A model generated the notes under the pieces. That model was not told the origin of the DNA, made no database searches, and saw only the letters and a list, made by a program, of their open reading frames with translations. Position numbers and translations under genes: made by a program. A stretch of DNA of 35,436 nucleotides from a virus, in the IMG/VR virus record IMGVR_UViG_3300010885_022602, positions 1 through 35,436 of that record; one strand, 5' to 3'. Numbering within the stretch: the stretch's first letter is position 1; each line of letters begins with the position of its first letter. Shown here one piece after another: positions 32,542-35,436 of this stretch.

Positions 32542-32783
32542 GGTACCATCTTCACGATTTTGGCGTCAGCGAATTTCACGATGTTGATATATCCGGCATC
32601 TTCACGGCTTCTGAAGCTTTCAGGCCAATGGCCAAGATACGGTACCGTCTGACCTATTTTACCAGCATACCACATCAGGGGGTCTGGGCATTGGACGATC
32701 AGAAGCTTGTACTTTGACGCGTCCGGGAGGCGCTCGATGGGTATCGGGCTATGTCGGGTCGATCCGGGGGTCGGGAGTGGCAC
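32538..32783 (-). CDS. Small early protein, unknown function
   Basis: An 81-residue frame with GTG start at 32783 (GAGG eight bases upstream) nine bases after the previous stop. The C-terminal part (LLIVQCPDPLMWYAGKIGQTVPYLG then INIVKFADAKIVKMVP) is a compact beta pattern resembling proteins seen in small early genes of podophages. It ends with an ATGA overlap to the Cys-rich gene. The first 25 residues are Pro-rich and less certain, so a later start is possible. Function unknown. Confidence 0.65.
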   Translation of the reverse strand: MPLPTPGSTRHSPIPIERLPDASKYKLLIVQCPDPLMWYAGKIGQTVPYLGHWPESFRSREDAGYINIVKFADAKIVKMVP

Positions 32784-32792
32784 GGTGGTACC

Positions 32793-32966
32793 TCAGGAGT
32801 GGGTGTGTGCCGGGTCGCGGCGTGGGATCGGTACGGCGAGGAGCCAGCGATCGCCCAGAATCCGGACTGCGCGAATCCAAGCACGTTGGTTATAACGATT
32901 CTGTGCACGAGTAGCAAGGTCATTATTGAAATGTCGACGTGCGCGGACAAGCATATTGATCTTCAT
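32793..32966 (-). CDS. Small basic early protein (57 residues)
   Basis: Begins MKINMLVRARRHFNNDLATRAQNRYNQ and has a strand-like ILGDRWLLAVPIP. The ATG at 32966 has an excellent SD (AGGAG, six bases upstream), so it is preferred over the GTG at 33053 of the same frame, which would translate a 29-residue extension through a hairpin. The sequence is rich in Arg and hence may bind nucleic acid. I recognise only the general type (small RR.HF...NRYNQRAW protein of podophages). Confidence 0.72.
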   Translation of the reverse strand: MKINMLVRARRHFNNDLATRAQNRYNQRAWIRAVRILGDRWLLAVPIPRRDPAHTHS

Positions 32967-32992
32967 GGTAACTCCTATTTGAACTATGGGGT

Positions 32993-33009
32993 GGCACCTT
33001 ACGGGTGCC
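32993..33009. other. Hairpin in the leader of the small basic gene
   Basis: A perfect six-pair stem GGCACC/GGTGCC with loop TTACG lies about 27 bases before the ATG at 32966. No T-run follows on either strand. It could stabilise the message or control access to the SD downstream. The rest of the 161-base gap (32967-33127) contains short inverted repeats (CCCCG/CGGGG near 33072-33100) and no convincing gene. Confidence 0.35.
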
Positions 33010-33127
33010 GATCGAGCGAAGCTGTGATCTGCTTGCTGTACGCTGTTCAGCACAATTTCCTGTGATCACTTAGGAACCCCGATATCTCGCTTTACGGGGC
33101 ATTCCTCTAGGCGAGGGAAGAATACTT

Positions 33128-33829
33128 TTACGCTTCGGCTGTCTCGGGAACGGCAGCGGCTTTCAACGCTGCTTTTGCTTCACGCTCGGCCTTCGCCGCC
33201 GCGACACGCTCGGCTTTGGCAGCTGCCTTCTCCACGATCGACTCGCTGAAATCCAGATCATTCTCATCGATGTAGTCGTGGACCATATCAAGGTTGATCG
33301 TGTTTTTGCGCAGCGCTCCACGCAGCTTGTTGCGCAGATTCATGCTTTGCTGACCTACGTTCAGATGGCTGTAGGGGTTCACGTCCAGCTGCAAGACGGC
33401 TTTCGCGATCTGGATCACACCATTAGGGGTGACACCATCCAGCATCTGTGCGAGATCGTCATTCGAGCGAAGCTGTCCGGTAGCGCTCTTGACGTAGACC
33501 CCCTGCTTGACGCGATCAGCCAGAGCCAGCATCGAGCCGACGTATTTGCGTGTGCCATCCACGTTCAACGCTTCGAGTCGTGATTGACGTTCGGCCTTCG
33601 CAGCTTTACGTGCCTCTTTGGTCGACGTTACCTTAGCCAGCTTGGCAGCTTCTTTCTCGGCCTTGGCAGCAGCACTGGCTTCGAGCTTCTCGGCCTTGGC
33701 AGCGATCTTGGCCTGGGCTTTCTCGGCAGCGATCTCTTGCCGGGTCGGTTCGCGCACGGGTTCAGGGTTCAGGGTTTCGGTGTAGCCTTCGTCATTGATG
33801 ATAGACTCGGCTTTAGGTTTACGTGCCAT
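33128..33829 (-). CDS. Ala/Lys-rich conserved early protein
   Basis: A 233-residue protein: basic N-terminus, a long Ala/Lys/Glu helical segment with AAKAEK repeats (about 40-85), a conserved core (YVGSMLALADRVKQGVYVKSATGQLRSNDDLAQML, then SHLNVGQQSMNLRNKLRGALRKNT), and a second AAKAER-type tail. The core occurs in early-region proteins of podophages of unknown function; DNA binding is plausible. The ATG at 33829 has AAGGA eight bases upstream and begins MARKPKAE. An in-frame ATG at 34024 would add 65 residues; see findings. Confidence 0.82.
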   Translation of the reverse strand: MARKPKAESIINDEGYTETLNPEPVREPTRQEIAAEKAQAKIAAKAEKLEASAAAKAEKEAAKLAKVTSTKEARKAAKAERQSRLEALNVDGTRKYVGSMLALADRVKQGVYVKSATGQLRSNDDLAQMLDGVTPNGVIQIAKAVLQLDVNPYSHLNVGQQSMNLRNKLRGALRKNTINLDMVHDYIDENDLDFSESIVEKAAAKAERVAAAKAEREAKAALKAAAVPETAEA

Positions 33830-34020
33830 GGTGATTTCCTTAGAGTTAAAAACTGAATATCCGGTCAATACCGGCTGATCCGATTGGAGCACATCGTCGG
33901 ACCCCCTGTCAAGTATCAGGTCGGTAATCTTCACGTGACCCTCGATCGTGTTTAGGTCCGGAATGGGTCGGCCTGTTCTGGCATTCACCATTCGGATCTG
34001 TCGACGTTTGTAAGTCATAA

Positions 34021-34254
34021 TCATTTGGCCACCTTCGGTACTATACGCAGCACGTGATTTTCGAGGGTAACGCCACCGGCTCGGACCATCAATCCGACCA
34101 TGCTCTGGTAAGTCTGAAGATCCATATGACCCATGAGCATCGCGTAGAGGTGGCCTGAGGGAATACCGGAGGGTCCGGCAGCTTCGATGATCTCTTGTAC
34201 CGCGTCGAGTATGGGCTTGACACGTTCGAATGCTCCTGGATCGTCATTATTCAT
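34021..34254 (-). CDS. Small early protein, possible winged helix
   Basis: A 77-residue protein with GAGGAA seven bases before the ATG at 34254. The order helix (VKPILDAVQEIIEAAG), turn (SGIPSGHLYAML), helix (LQTYQSMVGLMVRAG) and a final beta hairpin (VTLENHVLRIV) is winged-helix-like, and IPSGHLYAMLMG is a phrase I know from phage early proteins. The frame is open farther to 34314, but the SD decides the start. Its stop overlaps the ATG at 34024 by four bases. Confidence 0.78.
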   Translation of the reverse strand: MNNDDPGAFERVKPILDAVQEIIEAAGPSGIPSGHLYAMLMGHMDLQTYQSMVGLMVRAGGVTLENHVLRIVPKVAK

Positions 34255-34510
34255 CTGCTGTTCCTCGGTGGTAATTGCCGGATTCGACGTCGATTTCGAT
34301 GATGGTGGCGCCATTCACGACGAGCATCAGAGTCTCAGGTGAGTCGGACCAGACTTCATCGACTTGATCGATTGGGTCGATCACGCTGGCTGCAAGCAGG
34401 ACGGATTCAAGAGCGATGTCGGCTTCGTCATTTGGGTTGTCGGCAGTGGTGGCGAGCCAAGCTCGTGCTGCCTCCGAGATTGCCGTACGTCGGGCTTTTG
34501 CTGTATTCAT
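34247..34510 (-). CDS. Small early protein, unknown function
   Basis: An 87-residue acidic protein with a well-placed AGGA before the ATG at 34510. N-terminal helix (AKARRTAISEAARAWLATT), then ALESVLLAASVIDPIDQ and a beta pair (LMLVVNGATIIEIDVESG). No family recognised. It overlaps the next gene start by eight bases and follows the terminator at 34549-34568, so transcription probably restarts or reads through just upstream. Confidence 0.75.
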   Translation of the reverse strand: MNTAKARRTAISEAARAWLATTADNPNDEADIALESVLLAASVIDPIDQVDEVWSDSPETLMLVVNGATIIEIDVESGNYHRGTADE

Positions 34511-34548
34511 GGTGTGGTCCTATAGGCTATGTCGGGACAATTCCCGCG

Positions 34549-34568
34549 AAAACCCCCCGCGAGGGGGG
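34549..34568 (-). terminator. GC-rich intrinsic terminator after the 55-residue gene
   Basis: On the minus strand CCCCCC, loop TCGC, GGGGGG, then TTTT. The stem is all G-C with a four-base loop and the T run is short. It lies 17 bases after the stop of the small gene at 34586-34753. Confidence 0.65.
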
Positions 34569-34585
34569 CTTGCACTGGTCGAGTC

Positions 34586-34753
34586 TCAAGCATCCAGGAG
34601 GTGGATCTGGATCAGGGACAGATCGAAGCCGAGAGCGCGCTTAGCGGCAAGCCAAGATGGAGCGATCACCGTACGAATCGGGGTGACGAAATCTGGCAGG
34701 ACAGGCGAAATGCAGAGCGAGCCATCGTCGCGAGAGAAGAGGTGGAAAGGCAT
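34586..34753 (-). CDS. Small early protein (55 residues)
   Basis: A short frame with a strong ribosome site (TAGGAG, seven bases before the ATG at 34753). It begins MPFHLFSRDDGSLCISPVLP and continues with FVTPIRTVIAPSWLAAKRALGFDLS. Placed between a hairpin upstream (34788-34810) and a terminator downstream (34549-34568), it looks like a one-gene transcription unit. No family recognised. Confidence 0.65.
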   Translation of the reverse strand: MPFHLFSRDDGSLCISPVLPDFVTPIRTVIAPSWLAAKRALGFDLSLIQIHLLDA

Positions 34754-34787
34754 CTGGGTACTCCTAGGTTTGGTGAGATTCTATTCT

Positions 34788-34810
34788 AGCACACCCGGAG
34801 AGGGTGTGCT
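34788..34810. terminator. Nine-pair hairpin downstream of the 166-residue gene
   Basis: AGCACACCC (34788-34796), loop GGAGA, GGGTGTGCT (34802-34810): a perfect nine-pair stem between the stop of the gene at 34823 and the SD of the next gene. The flanks are not T-rich, so it may be a weak terminator or an RNA-stability element. Confidence 0.5.
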
Positions 34811-34822
34811 ATGGGGTCTTCC

Positions 34823-35323
34823 TTACTCTTCGCAGACCAGTTGATAGGTGGGCACCTCCTTGACTTCAAAGCCGACCTGGACTTTCCTGCAGGTCGCATC
34901 GGGGGCGTCAAGGAGTTTCGCCGTGAAATTGAATTCGATCGACAGCATTCCGAACTTTGCGGGTCGCTTGAATTCGAAAGTACGATTCGCTGCTCCATTG
35001 CTGGTCTGGTCCGACGTCTTGACGGCATCGAATCCGGCTTCGAGGAGCGATCGCATGAATGCAGGGGCGATACCCTCCTTCATGCTGGTCACCTCGTGAA
35101 TGGTCGAAAGGCACAGCACAACTGGCTCGGCGATGCTCCACACGTTGACGCGGGTCCAGGCATAAGGGGCAATCTCTGGGTGCCGTGCGATGATGGCATT
35201 CAAGAATTTCGTTGCGGCAGTCAGTGCTTTCTGGTTGGCACGCACGAGGGTAAGCTCGGACTTCCAGTAGTCCATCGACTCGACACGTGATCTAATGAGG
35301 CTGGCTGAGGTGATTTGTGGCAT
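34823..35323 (-). CDS. Early protein, unknown function
   Basis: A 166-residue protein with AGGAAG seven bases before the ATG. An N-terminal helical part (SASLIRSRVESMDYWKSELTLV, then ALTAATKFLNAIIARHPEIAPYAWTRV) is followed by a beta-rich C-terminus (NRTFEFKRPAKFGMLSIEFNFTAKLL, then VQVGFEVKEVPTYQLV). No family recognised. It follows a hairpin (35368-35393) and is the first complete gene of the minus-strand block in this window. Confidence 0.75.
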   Translation of the reverse strand: MPQITSASLIRSRVESMDYWKSELTLVRANQKALTAATKFLNAIIARHPEIAPYAWTRVNVWSIAEPVVLCLSTIHEVTSMKEGIAPAFMRSLLEAGFDAVKTSDQTSNGAANRTFEFKRPAKFGMLSIEFNFTAKLLDAPDATCRKVQVGFEVKEVPTYQLVCEE

Positions 35324-35367
35324 GATTGCTTCCTATGAGCTATTTCGGGTTTGCGGTATGCTCCCGT

Positions 35368-35393
35368 CTCTGACCCCCTGTCACGGGGCAGAG
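35368..35393. other. Bulged hairpin between partial gene and next gene
   Basis: On the plus strand CTCTG (35368-35372), a two-base bulge, CCCC, loop TGTCAC, GGGG and CAGAG (35389-35393). The stop codon of the partial gene lies in the loop. No T-run follows, so it may be a weak terminator or a processing site. Confidence 0.4.
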
Positions 35394-35436
35394 GCTGGTT
35401 CATTCGGCTGCTGATTTGGCTGCTGATTTGGCTGCT
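35381..35436 (-). CDS. Partial gene, C-terminal end only, QPNQ repeat
   Basis: The minus-strand frame entering at the right edge reads QPNQ-type repeats and ends NEPASAP before TGA at 35383-35381. The repeat is the 12-base unit GGCTGCTGATTT (plus strand) present in two full copies and one partial copy at 35406-35436. Only 18 codons are visible, so identity cannot be given. A Pro/Gln/Asn-rich low-complexity tail is the only statement possible. Confidence 0.35.
   Translation of the reverse strand, partial: QPNQQPNQQPNEPASAP
35406..35436. repeat. 12-base tandem repeat at right edge
   Basis: GGCTGCTGATTT occurs at 35406-35417 and 35418-35429, followed by GGCTGCT (35430-35436) up to the end of the window. 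In the minus-strand partial gene it encodes a four-residue repeat. The window stops inside it, suggesting an assembly break at a longer repeat array. Confidence 0.75.

Noticed and set aside
34786-35028. 80-codon minus-strand frame
   Set aside because: Overlaps the better supported gene at 34823 in another frame and reads through the hairpin at 34788.
1-35436. Simple circular closure of the window
   Set aside because: Joining the right edge to position 1 puts a stop in the partial QPNQ frame, and no end overlap was seen.
1-35436. CRISPR array, tRNA genes, integrase or lysogeny repressor
   Set aside because: No spaced repeats, cloverleaf-like intergenic sequence, recombinase motif or repressor-like gene was found.

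Overview
This window is most of the genome of a tailed phage with a P22-type (podovirus-like) head. No bacterial chromosomal genes, tRNAs, integrase or repressor were seen. Genes on the plus strand (528-21356) encode packaging, capsid, tail, DNA-ejection and lysis functions. Genes on the minus strand (21349-35436) encode replication, nucleotide metabolism and small early proteins. The two blocks converge and overlap by 8 bases at 21349-21356. Host is not determined; a Gram-negative host is inferred from the P22-like ejection genes, the GH108 muramidase and the 3TM holin.

Left half: a non-coding control region (1-527) ends in a strong promoter placed so that the first transcript would start on the ATG of the small terminase gene. 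Then follow terS, terL, two small proteins, a P22-like portal, a ferritin-like small protein, a receptor-binding module (5318-8635, including a beta-helix tailspike) lying between portal and scaffold, the scaffold, P22-type coat protein, decoration-like beta proteins, gp4- and gp10-like head completion proteins, a fibre-like protein, a cupin-like protein, three ejection-type proteins and a lysis cassette (TM protein, GH108 endolysin, 3TM holin).

Right half, read leftward on the minus strand: a run of small early genes (35436-32188), an SNF2-type helicase, three unassigned replication-region proteins (one SSB-like), a UUCG-loop intrinsic terminator, and then a compact cluster whose members match the 2-aminoadenine (Z) genome pathway: an A-family DNA polymerase with 3'-5' exonuclease (DpoZ-like), PurZ with the diagnostic loss of the catalytic Asp of PurA (GSTGKG in place of GDEGKG), a MazG-fold pyrophosphohydrolase (MazZ-like) and an HD phosphohydrolase (DatZ-like). 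These are followed by a PD-(D/E)XK nuclease and a large AEP primase-polymerase fused to a VirE-type helicase. Together they predict that this phage replaces adenine by 2,6-diaminopurine in its DNA: DatZ removes dATP, MazZ supplies dGMP, PurZ makes succino-2-amino-dAMP (finished by host PurB and kinases), and the polymerase incorporates dZTP. The pathway itself is known from S-2L and related phages (described in 2021). What looks unusual here is the P22-type virion, the coexistence of DpoZ with a PrimPol-helicase, and an HNH endonuclease gene fitted with ATGA junctions between dpoZ and purZ and interrupted by an in-frame TGA.

Other points are twin hairpins around a capsid-region gene, three virion proteins that share swapped N- and C-terminal modules, an out-of-frame DnaJ-type zinc-ribbon ORF nested in another Cys-rich gene, several small genes not obvious from ORF length, and a 12-base tandem repeat at the right edge that probably explains why the sequence stops there.
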